Below are positions 1 to 8,927 of a DNA stretch of 64,000 nt, piece by piece. The stretch is from the NCBI RefSeq assembly GCF_025950085.1, contig NZ_JAPDDS010000001.1:248001-312000 (forward strand). Direction: 5' to 3'. Position 1 is the first letter of the stretch, and every line of letters begins with the position of its first letter. Made by a program: the position numbers and the translations under genes. This DNA is from Luteolibacter flavescens (GTDB lineage Bacteria > Verrucomicrobiota > Verrucomicrobiia > Verrucomicrobiales > Akkermansiaceae). The notes beneath the pieces are model-generated. The model did not search any database. It was not told the DNA's origin and saw only the letters and a program-made list of their open reading frames with translations.

Positions 1-294
1 GGCGATGGCGATGTCGATGCCGCTGGCGGTCTTGCTCTGATACTCATTCCGCCACACGGGGCGGGCCATCGCGAGGATCGCCGGAACCAGCGCGAGAATC
101 GCGAGCGGCATGCCGAAGGAGAAGGCCGTGCGACGGACCTTTGCTCCCAGGCTGACGAGGACGGAGAGGGTGGAAAAGGTGAGTGCGGCCTCAGCCCCGC
201 GCCCACGGCGCAGGATGAAGAGCAGCAGGCAGGGGATCAGCAGCAGCAGCCACTGCCACTGGGCGAAGCGGAAATGTTGGAAGAATTCCGTCAT
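1..294 (-). CDS. BatA-like VWA membrane protein, N-terminal part (cut by window edge)
   Basis: Ninety-eight codons are visible, running off the left edge. The protein opens with a short amphipathic stretch, then a transmembrane helix rich in Leu (WQWLLLLIPCLLLFIL), a second hydrophobic segment around residues 58-75, and ends at GIDIAIA, the strand that precedes the MIDAS metal site of a von Willebrand factor A domain. This order of two helices followed by a VWA strand is that of BatA/aerotolerance-type proteins. Its ATG overlaps the stop of the preceding gene (ATGA), so it is the fourth gene of a moxR-DUF58-DUF4381-batA operon. BatA proteins are thought to present a periplasmic VWA domain that works with MoxR ATPases. 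Family membership is well supported; the function in this organism is unknown. Confidence 0.8.
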   Translation of the reverse strand, partial: MTEFFQHFRFAQWQWLLLLIPCLLLFILRRGRGAEAALTFSTLSVLVSLGAKVRRTAFSFGMPLAILALVPAILAMARPVWRNEYQSKTASGIDIAIA

Positions 295-803
295 GCGAGC
301 TGATGCTGGTGAAGTCGGTCAAGCAATTGGCGGGCCGCTCCTGCAAGCGCTGCGGGATCTCCCTCCGCGTCCCGACCATACTTCAATCGGGCGAGGTGGG
401 AAAATCCTTCCGCGGTCACATTCCGGACCTCCTCGGGATAGGCGGAGAGAGCCGCGTGGCGGGAAACGAACTCCTCGTGCGTTTCGAAAAGCGCGGGATC
501 ACCGCACACGGTGGCCAGGTAACGCCGCAGGATGAGGGAGACCCTCGTTGCGGCGGCCTGCATTCCTCCCTCCGGCAGATTTTGCAGCTCTTTCTGGGCT
601 CGATTGTAGGCTTCGTTCTTCAGATGGCGCGGGTCTGCTTTCACCGACTTGACGCGGCGGATGAAGAAGATGGTGCCGACGATCGCCACGATCGCCACGG
701 CGATGGCGACCCATGCCCACGGCGGCATGCCGGGCTCGGGGAGCAGCGGGTCCGCCGGGACGAGTTCCCGCAGCACCAGTGCGTCATCGGATTCCTTTGC
801 CAT
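291..803 (-). CDS. DUF4381-like membrane protein in the MoxR/Bat operon
   Basis: A 170-residue protein with a short Pro-rich N-terminus (residues 1-27), one transmembrane helix at about 28-50, and a soluble helical C-terminal domain. The layout matches the small DUF4381-type proteins that sit between DUF58 and VWA genes in Bat operons. The soluble part contains RRYLATVCG and a predicted four-helix region ending in RQLLDRLHQHQLA. It starts 9 nt after the DUF58 gene and its TGA overlaps the ATG of the next gene, so it is translationally coupled to the VWA protein. The role is not established; a membrane adaptor between the DUF58 and VWA proteins is an inference from gene order. Confidence 0.75.
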   Translation of the reverse strand: MAKESDDALVLRELVPADPLLPEPGMPPWAWVAIAVAIVAIVGTIFFIRRVKSVKADPRHLKNEAYNRAQKELQNLPEGGMQAAATRVSLILRRYLATVCGDPALFETHEEFVSRHAALSAYPEEVRNVTAEGFSHLARLKYGRDAEGDPAALAGAARQLLDRLHQHQLA

Positions 804-812
804 GGGATGAGA

Positions 813-1706
813 TCAGCGGGAGCGCCTGCGGGCGCGTTTCTTGAGGAGACGGTGGAGATCGCCGAGGCGGTCGCGATCGGTGGAGATCTGCGCGTGGTCG
901 ATGCCGTTTTTCTTGCAGGTGTCGCGGACGCCCTCCATCTGGCGGCGCATCAGCTTTTCGTAGCCCATGCGCAGATTGGCGTTGTTCGTGTTGATCTGCG
1001 CTTCCCAGCCGGTTTCAGGGTCGGTGAAGACCACTTTACCAGCCTTCGGCAGCGTCATTTCGAGGGGGTCCGTCACCTGCAGGGCGATGGTCTCGTGCTT
1101 GCGGGAGAGCTTCCCGAGGGGCTTGTCGAGCGGGTCGTCGAAGAAATCAGAGATCAGGACGACGAAGGCCTTTTTGCGGAGCGAGGTGATCAGGAAATCA
1201 CAAGCCGAGCGGATGGAGGTGCCCGGCTTGTCCGGCTGGGCCATCAGGATCTCGCGGACGATCCGCAGCACATGACGGGTGCCCTTTGCCGCCGGAACGA
1301 AGAGGATGGGCTCGTGGGCGAAGAGCAGCAGGCCGACCTTGTCGCCATTGCCCGCCGCGCTGAAGCCGAGGATGGCGGCAGCCTCCGCAGCGGCCTCGCG
1401 CTTCGAGAAATGCACGCTGCCGAAGTCCCCGGAGCCGGAGATGTCCACCGCGAGGATCACCGAGAGCTCACGCTCCTCCCGGAATTTCCGGATAAAGGGA
1501 GACCCCATCCGGGCGGTGACATTCCAGTCGATGAAACGGATTTCATCGCCGTGCGCGTATTCGCGGAAGTCGTCGAAATCGAGGCCCTGGCCGCGGAAGG
1601 ACGACTGGTATTCGCCGGCAAAGGTTTCCTTCACCAGACGCCGGGCCTTCAGCTCCAGCTTCCGGACCCGGTTCATCACCTCCTCGATGTGCTCGTCGTG
1701 AGTCAT
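813..1706 (-). CDS. DUF58 domain protein of the first MoxR cluster
   Basis: About 297 residues from the ATG at 1706, chosen because MTHDEHIEEVM begins the conserved helix; an in-frame ATG 30 nt upstream adds only low-complexity residues from the repeat region. The DUF58 signature is clear: RRLVKETFAGEYQSSFRGQG, then DFDDFREYAHGDEIRFIDWN, followed by a VWA-like fold whose first strand carries VDISGSGDFG, a MIDAS-like DxSGS. DUF58 proteins are partners of MoxR AAA+ ATPases. It lies second in a four-gene minus-strand operon, separated from moxR by 133 bp holding a long inverted repeat, and is followed after 106 codons' worth of uninterrupted operon structure by the DUF4381-like gene. A second DUF58 gene lies at 21808-22689, so the two clusters should be told apart by context. 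Confidence 0.9.
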   Translation of the reverse strand: MTHDEHIEEVMNRVRKLELKARRLVKETFAGEYQSSFRGQGLDFDDFREYAHGDEIRFIDWNVTARMGSPFIRKFREERELSVILAVDISGSGDFGSVHFSKREAAAEAAAILGFSAAGNGDKVGLLLFAHEPILFVPAAKGTRHVLRIVREILMAQPDKPGTSIRSACDFLITSLRKKAFVVLISDFFDDPLDKPLGKLSRKHETIALQVTDPLEMTLPKAGKVVFTDPETGWEAQINTNNANLRMGYEKLMRRQMEGVRDTCKKNGIDHAQISTDRDRLGDLHRLLKKRARRRSR

Positions 1707-1711
1707 GGGAA

Positions 1712-1840
1712 AGAGACGCAAGACCGGGAGACACAAGACGCAAGACTGGAGGATATCCAGTGAGCCGTGCTGGTCCCGTCGTTCGCGCGCCGCATCATGG
1801 TTTGAGATCTTGCGTCTTGGGTCTCGAAGTCTTGCGTCTT
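1712..1840. repeat. Long imperfect inverted repeat built from four AAGACGCAAGA units
   Basis: The whole moxR-DUF58 intergenic gap is an inverted repeat with arms of about 35 nt (1713-1748 and 1806-1840) and a loop of about 57 nt. Each arm holds two copies of AGACGCAAGA about 22 nt apart (1714-1724 and 1736-1746; inverted at 1808-1818 and 1829-1839), with GAGAC between them. The outermost 13 bp (1735-1747 against 1828-1840) are a perfect match, and the right arm reaches the stop codon of moxR. In RNA the arms could fold into a long hairpin between two co-directional genes. It may be a REP/MITE-like element or a regulatory structure. Confidence 0.8.
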
Positions 1841-2823
1841 CAAGGCACCGGCACCTTCGAGAGGATGCGATCCAGCACTTGGTCGGTGGTCACTTCCTCG
1901 GCCTCGGCCTCGTAGCTGAGCAGGATACGGTGGCGGAGGACGTCGTGCGCCATGTCCTTCACGTCCTGGGGGGTCACGTAGGCGCGGCCGACGCAGAAGG
2001 CGCGGGCGCGGGCTGTGAGGGCGAGATTGATCGTGCCGCGGGGAGAGGCACCGGTGCGGAGAAGATGCTTCAGGCCGCTGTCGATCTTCGCCGGGAAGCG
2101 CGTCGCGCGGATCAGATCGACGATATATTCACGGACCGCAGGATCGATGTAGATCTGGTTCACATGCGTCCGGGACTCGGCGACCTGCGCGGGGCTAGCC
2201 ACCGTCTTCGTCTGATAGGGCGCAGCGGAGGTGGCCATGCGGTCGAGCACCTGGAGTTCCTCGTCCTTGGTCGGGTAGCCGACGCTCACCTTGAGCAGGA
2301 AGCGGTCGAGCTGAGCTTCAGGGAGTTGGTAGGTGCCCTCCTGGTCGATCGGGTTCTGCGTGGCGAGCACGAGGAAGGGCTCGGGCAGGCGGTAAGTCGT
2401 ATCGGCCAGCGTGACCTGCTTTTCCTGCATGGCCTCAAGCAGCGCCGACTGCACCTTGGCGGGCGAGCGGTTGATTTCGTCCGCGAGGATGAGGTTGTTA
2501 AAGATCGGTCCCAGTTTTGGCGTGAATTTTGCCTCCTGGGGATTGTAAACCATGGTGCCAAGCAGGTCAGCGGGCAGCAGGTCGGGGGTGAACTGGAAGC
2601 GCGCGAAGCTGGCATCCAGAGCGCCGGAGAGGGCCTTCACGGCGAGGGTCTTGGCGAGGCCGGGCACACCTTCCAGCAAGATGTGGCCATTGCAGAGCAG
2701 GCCGACGATCAGGCGGTCCACCAGTCGCTCCTGGCCGACCAGCACGCGGCCCATCTCCTCTTTCACGGCGGCGATCCAGCCGCTGCTAGCGGCGATCCGG
2801 TCCTGCAGTTCTTCAGTCGTCAT
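1840..2823 (-). CDS. MoxR-family AAA+ ATPase, first cluster
   Basis: A 327-residue protein starting at MTTEELQDRIAAS; an upstream in-frame extension to 2931 has no conserved features and was left out. AAA_3 hallmarks are present: a Walker A variant in LLEGVPGLAKTLAVK, Walker B in LILADEINRSPAKVQSALLEAM, sensor 1 in LATQNPIDQEGTYQLPEAQLDRF, and the C-terminal lid domain with ASPRGTINLALTARARAF. MoxR ATPases act as chaperones that remodel or insert metal into partner proteins bearing VWA domains. It heads the operon with the DUF58, DUF4381-like and BatA-like genes. A paralogue with the same motifs lies at 27167-28174. Confidence 0.95.
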   Translation of the reverse strand: MTTEELQDRIAASSGWIAAVKEEMGRVLVGQERLVDRLIVGLLCNGHILLEGVPGLAKTLAVKALSGALDASFARFQFTPDLLPADLLGTMVYNPQEAKFTPKLGPIFNNLILADEINRSPAKVQSALLEAMQEKQVTLADTTYRLPEPFLVLATQNPIDQEGTYQLPEAQLDRFLLKVSVGYPTKDEELQVLDRMATSAAPYQTKTVASPAQVAESRTHVNQIYIDPAVREYIVDLIRATRFPAKIDSGLKHLLRTGASPRGTINLALTARARAFCVGRAYVTPQDVKDMAHDVLRHRILLSYEAEAEEVTTDQVLDRILSKVPVP

Positions 2824-3198
2824 TGTTCGGCTTTCGAAAATAATGAGCACCCGGTGGCGGCACGGCCAGCGCGAATCCACGCCAGCAACGGGCAAAGCGC
2901 CTTGGAAACCCTTGCGTGTCTTTAAAAACACCAGCTTCAGCCAAACCTCTCGCGAAGTCGCGACAGGACCCCGCCCGCCATCCGGGCCGTCGCCATCAAT
3001 TCCGCTGAAATCCGCTGCTCCCCCGCCACCCGGCTCTAAAATTCACAAGGCCGGATCCAGCATCCCGCGCAATGCCTTCGCCGTTGGTTCACTGCTAGTT
3101 TTGCAGCGAAAATATATTCACTCAACGATTGGGAAGTGACTCGTGAAGAGCCACTTCCCAAGAGCTACGACGCGGTTTTGCATCGAAAGCGCAGCGAA
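2824..3198. other. Intergenic region upstream of the first MoxR operon
   Basis: No credible gene; the open frames here lack conserved content. It must hold the promoter of the minus-strand moxR operon; an AT-rich CATTAT-like stretch lies about 20 nt upstream of the moxR start, but no convincing -35 partner is seen. The right part contains a perfect 10-bp hairpin listed separately. Confidence 0.5.
3129..3161 (-). terminator. Hairpin downstream of the DUF5069 gene, possible terminator
   Basis: TTGGGAAGTG (3129-3138) pairs perfectly with CACTTCCCAA (3152-3161) around a 13-nt loop, 37 nt past the stop of the DUF5069 gene. No immediate T-tract follows on the minus strand, so it may be an intrinsic terminator of the T-poor type or a 3' end stabiliser. 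Confidence 0.5.
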
Positions 3199-3705
3199 TC
3201 AAGACTTCAGCCAAGCCAGCACCTTGCTGTCGTCGCCGTCCGCCGCCCATACTTGGCGAAGGAAGTCGGCGGGATGGCGGTCGCCATTGCGCTGCAGGAA
3301 GGCCCGGTCGCCGCCGCAGCCGTACATCAGGTCCGGATCGAGTTCACCACGCAGCTTTGCCTTCGCCTTCACGAGGATGCGGGGCAGATAGGCGATGCCA
3401 TCGAGTTCGTCGCCGAAGGTGGGGATGTCGTCCCTCGTCAGTTCCTTCTCGCCGGGCTGACCCTTCATGACCACTTCGAAGTAGTCCTTGCGGGCCGCGG
3501 CGATCAGCAGGGCGGTCGAGGGGGAAGGTGTGGCTTCCTCGCAGAAGTCCTCCACGAAGTCGAAGAACTCACGGGGCTTGTAGCCGATCTCGGCAAGCAG
3601 CGCGGAATCGCTGGCATCATAGTAGCCGGTGAAGTCCTTGTCGCCGGATTGGTAGCGCTTCACGCTGCGGTCGAAGAGATCGAGAAAACGGTCGTTCCAA
3701 GTCAT
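3199..3705 (-). CDS. DUF5069 family protein
   Basis: A 168-residue soluble protein without signal peptide or membrane segment. The C-terminal third is the recognisable DUF5069 core: YLPRILVKAKAKLRGEL, then DLMYGCGGDRAFL, HPADFLRQVWAADGD and KVLAWLKS. The N-terminal half (MTWNDRFLDLFDRSVKRYQS) is the typical lead-in for the longer verrucomicrobial members. The biochemical function of the family is unknown. It lies 76 bp downstream of the lysine aminomutase gene in the same direction with a strong hairpin between them, so co-transcription is possible but partial termination is likely. The conserved Cys in GCGG is the only obvious candidate for a functional residue. Confidence 0.85.
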   Translation of the reverse strand: MTWNDRFLDLFDRSVKRYQSGDKDFTGYYDASDSALLAEIGYKPREFFDFVEDFCEEATPSPSTALLIAAARKDYFEVVMKGQPGEKELTRDDIPTFGDELDGIAYLPRILVKAKAKLRGELDPDLMYGCGGDRAFLQRNGDRHPADFLRQVWAADGDDSKVLAWLKS

Positions 3706-3723
3706 GCGCCGCTACCGTGACGC

Positions 3724-3763
3724 ACGATTGCCGGGTTGCAAGTGCTGGCACCCCGGCAATCGT
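3724..3763 (-). terminator. 12-bp hairpin between the kamA-like gene and the DUF5069 gene
   Basis: ACGATTGCCGGG (3724-3735) pairs perfectly with CCCGGCAATCGT (3752-3763), loop 16 nt, 18 nt after the stop of the aminomutase gene. There is no T-run on the minus strand; it ends 18 nt before the next start codon, so it could terminate or attenuate read-through into the DUF5069 gene. Confidence 0.55.
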
Positions 3764-3781
3764 TAGAATGACAACCTTGCC

Positions 3782-4975
3782 TCAAGGGCAGCAGGTCGAT
3801 TGCTCCTTCAAGCGCTCGACTTCCAGCGACGGGATCGTGGTCGGCTCCGGATACTCGAAGATCTCGCCTTCATAGTTCCGCAGCACGGTTTTCTCGCGGT
3901 CGCGATGGACGACATAGTTCGGGTTGAGCGGGATCTTGCCGCCGCCGCCGGGGCCATCGATCACGAATTGCGGGATGGCATAGCCGGTGGTGTGGCCGCG
4001 CAGACCCTCGATGAGTTCAAGGCCCTTCGACACGGACGTCCGCAGGTGGGACGATCCGCGGATCAGGTCGCACTGATAGAGGTAGTAGGGGCGCACACGG
4101 CACATCAGCAGCTTGTGAACGAGCGCCTTCTGGACCTCCACGGAGTCGTTGACGCCCTTCAGCAGCACGCTCTGGTTGCCGAGCGGGACACCCGCATCGG
4201 CCAGACGGCCGAGCGCTTCCTTCACCTCCAGCGTCAGTTCGCGGGGGTGATTCGTGTGCACGGAAATGAAGAGCGGATGATACTTCTTCAGCATCTCGCA
4301 GAGCTGCGGCGTGATCCGCTGCGGCAGGAAGATCGGGATGCGCGAGCCGATGCGCAGGAACTGAATGTGCGGGATCGCGCGGATGCGGCTGAGGATCTTT
4401 TCCAACTTCGCATCCGAGAAGAGCAGGGGATCTCCGCCGGAAAGCAGCACGTCGCGGACTTCCGTGTGCTCCTCCAGATACTTGAAGGCGGCTTCCCACT
4501 GTGTTTCCAGATGCTGGTCGCCCACGCCGGAGACCACCCGTGAGCGGGTGCAGTAGCGGCAGTAGGAAGCGCAGCGGTCCGTCACGAGGAAGAGGACGCG
4601 ATCCGGGTAGCGGTGGACGAGGCCCGGCACTGGCATGTGCGAGTCCTCGCCGCACGGGTCGGCCATTTCCTCCGGAGCATCCCAGCCCTCTTCAAGGCGC
4701 GGAATCACCTGGCGGCGGATCGGACAGTCCGGGTCATTCGGATCGATCAGGTTGAAGAAATGCGGCGTGATCGACATCGCCAGCTTGGTGCCTGCGAGCA
4801 GGACGCCGGCGCGTTCCTCGTCGGTCAGCTTGATGCGTGCTTCCAGCGCGGACAGCGAGGAAACGCGGTTCTTGAGCTGCCAAGTGTGGTCATGCCATTC
4901 GGTCATCGCCTCCGCGGGCCAGTATCCTGGCGCATGGGAACGGAAGGCGGGGTCAAGGTCGGAGATGTGGCCCAT
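3782..4975 (-). CDS. kamA: Lysine 2,3-aminomutase (radical SAM, PLP-dependent)
   Basis: A 397-residue protein that interconverts L-lysine and L-beta-lysine. The radical SAM cluster motif CxxxCRYC is at residues 135-142, SGGDPL (SAM/substrate region) at 179-184, and the PLP lysine is expected at K347 in GPGGGGK. The N-terminal WQLKNR and SITPHFFNLIDPNDPDCPIRRQ stretches, plus the C-terminal part beyond the PLP lysine, match lysine 2,3-aminomutases rather than the shorter EF-P enzyme EpmB. The protein ends in an unusual CysCysPro. No beta-lysine acetyltransferase or lysine fermentation gene adjoins it, so the pathway (osmolyte, catabolism or beta-lysine-containing product) cannot be told. It is followed by a hairpin and the DUF5069 gene. 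Confidence 0.88.
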   Translation of the reverse strand: MGHISDLDPAFRSHAPGYWPAEAMTEWHDHTWQLKNRVSSLSALEARIKLTDEERAGVLLAGTKLAMSITPHFFNLIDPNDPDCPIRRQVIPRLEEGWDAPEEMADPCGEDSHMPVPGLVHRYPDRVLFLVTDRCASYCRYCTRSRVVSGVGDQHLETQWEAAFKYLEEHTEVRDVLLSGGDPLLFSDAKLEKILSRIRAIPHIQFLRIGSRIPIFLPQRITPQLCEMLKKYHPLFISVHTNHPRELTLEVKEALGRLADAGVPLGNQSVLLKGVNDSVEVQKALVHKLLMCRVRPYYLYQCDLIRGSSHLRTSVSKGLELIEGLRGHTTGYAIPQFVIDGPGGGGKIPLNPNYVVHRDREKTVLRNYEGEIFEYPEPTTIPSLEVERLKEQSTCCP

Positions 4976-5235
4976 CGGGGTTCCGCGAAAATAGGGGGCA
5001 TCCGTTAGCTGTCAAACGGCAGCTTGAGGTGGTGACACGAGTCGATGCCTGTGGAGTGCATTCCATCGGACTCCGCAGGGCACCCATCGTTTCTTGCCCG
5101 TTAGAGAGTTCCGGCATTCGCAGTGCGGGCGAATCGATTGGATTGGCAAGATGGAAATAGGGTGGCAAATTGCTCCTTCCGCGGAATTTCCCCTTGCACG
5201 CGGGGTGGGGCACGTGAATGCTCCGCCCGAAACCA

Positions 5236-5262
5236 TATAAACCTGAGCAAGTAACTAAGGTA
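5236..5262 (+). promoter_or_regulatory. Possible -10 element and short leader of the cys cluster
   Basis: TATAAA at 5236-5241 lies 21 nt before the ATG at 5263, and TAAGG sits just upstream of that ATG. This fits a short leader and supports the 5263 start over the upstream ATG at 5218. No good -35 is visible; the assignment is tentative. Confidence 0.3.
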
Positions 5263-7035
5263 ATGCTTCCCGAGCACGCTCCCTTCTCTCCCGACCAACG
5301 CCGCGCCGTCGATCTGGCGCTGGCTGGCCTTGATGCGTCCCAGCGCTTCTGGCTGGCAGGATTCCTCTCCGCCGCGCCGGTGTCTGCCGCGGCCCCGATA
5401 TCCGCACCCGCAAGCTCGCTGAAGCTGACCGTGCTCTACGGCTCCGAATCCGGGAATTCCGAAAAGCTGGCAGATCTGTCAGCAAAGGAAGCGAAGAAGA
5501 AGGGCTTCCAAGCCACCGTGAAGAACATGTCGGACATTTCCCCGGCCGATCTCGCCAAGGTGGAAAACCTGCTGGTGATCGTCAGCACCTGGGGTGACGG
5601 CGAACCGCCGGAAAGCGCGACGTCCTTCTACAAGGAATTCATGAATGGCTCGGCAGTCCATCTGCCTGCGGTCCGCTTCTCGGTCTGCGCGCTCGGCGAC
5701 ACGGCCTATGAGAAGTTTTGCCAGATCGGGAAGGACGTCGATGCACGCCTCGAAGCGCTCGGCGCGACCCGCATTGCCCCGCGTCAGGATTGCGACGTGG
5801 AGTATGAGCAACCGCATGCCGAGTGGCTTGCCGCCGCGCTGAAGTCTTTCGGCCCGGCTGCCCCGGCCGCCGCCGTAGTGGCCGCTCCCGCTGCGACGCA
5901 CGTTGCCGAGGAGTATGGGAAGAAGAATCCTTTCCCCTCGGAGCTTCTGGAAAAAGTGCTGCTGAATGGCAAGGGCACGACCAAGGAAACGTGGCACTAC
6001 GAGCTCTCCCTGGAAGGCTCCGGCCTCACCTACGACGCAGGCGATGCGCTTGCCGTCGTGCCGGTGAATGCGCCGGACATCGTCGAAGGCATCCTCAAGG
6101 CTGCGAAGCTCTCCGGCAGCGAGTCCGTGGAGGTGAAGGGCGTGGGGCAAAAGATCCTCGCCGATGCCCTCCGCGAGGACCTCGACATCACCGCTCTTTC
6201 CCGCGCGGTGCTGACCAAGCTGCAGGCGATCTCCGGATCGGACAAGCTGGCCGCGCTCCTCGCCGATGACGCGAAGGACCAGCTCAAGGATTACCAATGG
6301 GGCCGCTGGATCGCCGACGCGATCACCGACTTCGCCTCCGGTGGCGTCGGTGCCGCGGAGCTGGTGACGATTTTCCGGAAGCTGCCGCCGCGTCTTTACT
6401 CGATCGCCTCCAGTCCGCTGGCGCATCCGGGTGAGGTGCACCTGACCATTGCCTCCGTGCGCTATCAGGCCCATGGCCAGCCGAAGAAGGGCGTGGCCTC
6501 GACCTATCTCGCCGACCTCGTGGCGAAGGGTGGCAAGGTCCCGGTCTACACGCACCAGAACAAGAACTTCCGCCTGCCCGCATCGTCGGACACGCCGGTG
6601 ATCATGGTCGGACCGGGCACCGGTGTCGCGCCATTCCGTGCCTTCGTCGAACAGCGTGGTGCAACCGGCAAACCGGGCAAGAACTGGCTGTTCTTCGGCG
6701 ACCAGCACTATACCTACGACTTCCTCTACCAGACCGAATGGCAGGATCACCTCAAGGAGGGGAACCTGACCAAGCTCGATGTGGCCTTCTCCCGCGACCA
6801 ACCGGAGAAGGTGTATGTCCAGCACCGCATGCTGGACCGCGCGAAGGAGCTCTACGGCTGGCTCCAGGAAGGCGCGCACTTCTACGTCTGCGGCGATGCC
6901 TCGCGCATGGCCAGCGACGTCCACGAGGCCCTCATCTCCGTTGTGGAGAAGGAGGGCGGCTTCTCCCGCGAGGTCGCCGAGGCCTACGTCGAGGACCTGA
7001 AGAAATCGAAGCGCTACCAACGCGACGTCTACTGA
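5263..7035 (+). CDS. cysJ: Sulfite reductase (NADPH) flavoprotein alpha component
   Basis: A 590-residue diflavin reductase that passes electrons from NADPH through FAD and FMN to the CysI haemoprotein. Domains in order: an N-terminal lead, a linker of Ala/Pro/Ser, the flavodoxin FMN domain ([10 protein letters not shown] near residue 60), a second Ala-rich linker, the FAD domain (RLYSIASSP near 376), the NADPH-binding [12 protein letters not shown] near 448, YVCGDASRM near 540, and the canonical C-terminal RYQRDVY. The start at 5263 was chosen because conserved sequence begins at MLPEHAPFS and a TATAAA box lies upstream; an ATG at 5218 would add 15 residues. It opens the cysJ-cysI-cysH-cysK run on the plus strand. 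Confidence 0.93.
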   Translation: MLPEHAPFSPDQRRAVDLALAGLDASQRFWLAGFLSAAPVSAAAPISAPASSLKLTVLYGSESGNSEKLADLSAKEAKKKGFQATVKNMSDISPADLAKVENLLVIVSTWGDGEPPESATSFYKEFMNGSAVHLPAVRFSVCALGDTAYEKFCQIGKDVDARLEALGATRIAPRQDCDVEYEQPHAEWLAAALKSFGPAAPAAAVVAAPAATHVAEEYGKKNPFPSELLEKVLLNGKGTTKETWHYELSLEGSGLTYDAGDALAVVPVNAPDIVEGILKAAKLSGSESVEVKGVGQKILADALREDLDITALSRAVLTKLQAISGSDKLAALLADDAKDQLKDYQWGRWIADAITDFASGGVGAAELVTIFRKLPPRLYSIASSPLAHPGEVHLTIASVRYQAHGQPKKGVASTYLADLVAKGGKVPVYTHQNKNFRLPASSDTPVIMVGPGTGVAPFRAFVEQRGATGKPGKNWLFFGDQHYTYDFLYQTEWQDHLKEGNLTKLDVAFSRDQPEKVYVQHRMLDRAKELYGWLQEGAHFYVCGDASRMASDVHEALISVVEKEGGFSREVAEAYVEDLKKSKRYQRDVY

Positions 7036-7078
7036 CCAAGCATCGAGTCAGATACCCAAGATCCAATTTTCAGACGCT

Positions 7079-8800
7079 ATGAGCGAAAAGAAACTCTCCG
7101 CCAACGAAGGCATCAAGACGCGCTCGAACTACCTGCGCGGCACCATCAAGGAAGGTCTCGCCGACCAGTCCACCGGCTCGATGTCGGAGGATGACCAGCA
7201 GTTGTTGAAGTTCCACGGCACCTACCAGCAGGATGACCGGGATACCCGCAACGAGCGGCGCAAGCACCGCCTCGAGAAGGCCTACTCCTTCATGATCCGC
7301 ATCCGCGTGCCCGGTGGCGTGGCCACCCCGCACCAGTGGATCGAGACGGATCGCCTCGCGACCCAATTCGCGAATGGCACCATCAAGCTGACGACGCGCC
7401 AGGCCTTCCAGTTCCACGGTATCATCAAGACGAACCTGAAGCGCACGATCAAGGAGATCAATCAGGCGGCGATGGACACCGTCGCGGCATGCGGTGACGT
7501 GAACCGCAACGTGATGTGCAATCCGAACCCGTATCTCTCGTCGGTGCATGCCGAGGTGCTAAAGGCGGCGCAGGACATCTCCACGCACCTCACCCCGGCA
7601 ACGCGTGCCTACCACGAGATCTGGCTGGACGGTGAGAAGATCGAGACTTCCGAGGAGGAAGAGCAGGAGCCCATCTACGGCAAAACCTACCTGCCCCGGA
7701 AGTTCAAGATCACCATCGCCGTGCCACCGAGCAACGACGTGGACATCTTCGCGAACTGCCTCTCCTTCATCGCGATCGTCGAGAACGACAAGCTGGTCGG
7801 CTACAACGTGGCCGTCGGTGGTGGCATGGGTTCGACCCACGGCAACGAGGCGACGTACCCGCGCCTCGCCGACGTGATCGGCTTCTGCTCCGCAGACCAG
7901 ATCGTGGACGTGGCCGAGAAGGTGGTGCTGGTGCAGCGCGACTTCGGCGACCGCACGGACCGCAAGCATTCGCGCTTCAAGTACACGGTGGATGACCGCG
8001 GCCCGGAGTGGATCCTGGCAAAGCTCAACGAGTATCTCGGCTACGAGCTCGGCCCGGTGCGACCTTACGAATTCACCGACAACGGTGACCGCTTCGGCTG
8101 GGTCGAGGATGAGAATGGCAACTTCCACTACACGCTTTTCATCGAGGGTGGCCGCGTGCTCGACACGCCCGCCTACCCGATGCGCACGGGCTTGCTGGAG
8201 ATCGCGAAGATCCATGATGGCGACTTCCGCCTGACCGCGAACCAGAACCTCATCATCGCGAACATCTCCGCGAAGAAGCGATCGGAGATCGAGGCGCTGC
8301 TGGAGAAATACGGCATGCATCACAGCCACGAGCGCAGCGCGCTGCGACTGGCCTCGATCGCCTGTGTTGCCCTGCCAACCTGCGGCCTGGCACTCGCAGA
8401 GGCCGAACGCTACCTGCCGGAAGTGGTGACCGAGCTGGAAGAAGAGCTGGAAAACGCCGGCCTTCGCCACGACTCTATCACGATCCGCATGACGGGTTGC
8501 CCGAACGGTTGCGGCCGTCCCTTCATCTCCGAGATCGGCTTCGTCGGTCGCGGTCCGGACCGCTACAATCTCTACCTCGGCGGCGGGCACGCGGGCCAGC
8601 GGCTCAGCAAGCTCTACCGCCAAGACATCCACTCGAACGAGATCCGCGGGCTCCTGTCTCCCATCATCCAGCGATTTGCCAAGGAGCGGAATGCAGGCGA
8701 ACACTTCGGTGACTACGTCATCCGCGCCGGCATCGTCGCCGAAACCAAGCAGGGCTCCGACTTCCACAAGAACATCAAGGAAGAGGCCCTCAAGAACTGA
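7079..8800 (+). CDS. cysI: Sulfite reductase haemoprotein beta component
   Basis: A 573-residue sirohaem/[4Fe-4S] enzyme reducing sulfite to sulfide with six electrons from CysJ. The four cluster cysteines are C429 and C435 (CVALPTC) and C474 and C478 (CPNGC), in the standard spacing for the sulfite/nitrite reductase family. N-terminal features include [15 protein letters not shown] and [12 protein letters not shown], typical of CysI rather than assimilatory nitrite reductase. It begins 43 nt after cysJ, so the two subunits are very likely co-transcribed, and its length matches Escherichia coli CysI. Confidence 0.95.
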   Translation: MSEKKLSANEGIKTRSNYLRGTIKEGLADQSTGSMSEDDQQLLKFHGTYQQDDRDTRNERRKHRLEKAYSFMIRIRVPGGVATPHQWIETDRLATQFANGTIKLTTRQAFQFHGIIKTNLKRTIKEINQAAMDTVAACGDVNRNVMCNPNPYLSSVHAEVLKAAQDISTHLTPATRAYHEIWLDGEKIETSEEEEQEPIYGKTYLPRKFKITIAVPPSNDVDIFANCLSFIAIVENDKLVGYNVAVGGGMGSTHGNEATYPRLADVIGFCSADQIVDVAEKVVLVQRDFGDRTDRKHSRFKYTVDDRGPEWILAKLNEYLGYELGPVRPYEFTDNGDRFGWVEDENGNFHYTLFIEGGRVLDTPAYPMRTGLLEIAKIHDGDFRLTANQNLIIANISAKKRSEIEALLEKYGMHHSHERSALRLASIACVALPTCGLALAEAERYLPEVVTELEEELENAGLRHDSITIRMTGCPNGCGRPFISEIGFVGRGPDRYNLYLGGGHAGQRLSKLYRQDIHSNEIRGLLSPIIQRFAKERNAGEHFGDYVIRAGIVAETKQGSDFHKNIKEEALKN

Positions 8801-8927
8801 ACCGACCATGAACCACAGGGAATGTGAAACCGGATACCAGCGGTGTCGTCCTTAGGCCGACCCACCGCTCCGTCTTTCCGTTTTTCGATTTCAATTCATT
8901 CCCTCGCGTTCATCGCGGTTTATCAAA

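Noticed and set aside
303-1763. A 486-codon plus-strand frame opposite the first MoxR operon
   Set aside because: It is antisense to the well-supported DUF58 and DUF4381-like genes and has no recognisable domain; such frames are expected in GC-rich DNA.
3782-4975. EpmB (EF-P beta-lysylation) instead of KamA
   Set aside because: The protein keeps the longer N- and C-terminal parts of lysine 2,3-aminomutase; EpmB is shorter and no EF-P or EpmA gene adjoins.
5479-7020. A 513-codon minus-strand frame opposite cysJ
   Set aside because: The plus strand carries all flavodoxin, FAD and NADPH motifs of cysJ; the antisense frame has no family features.
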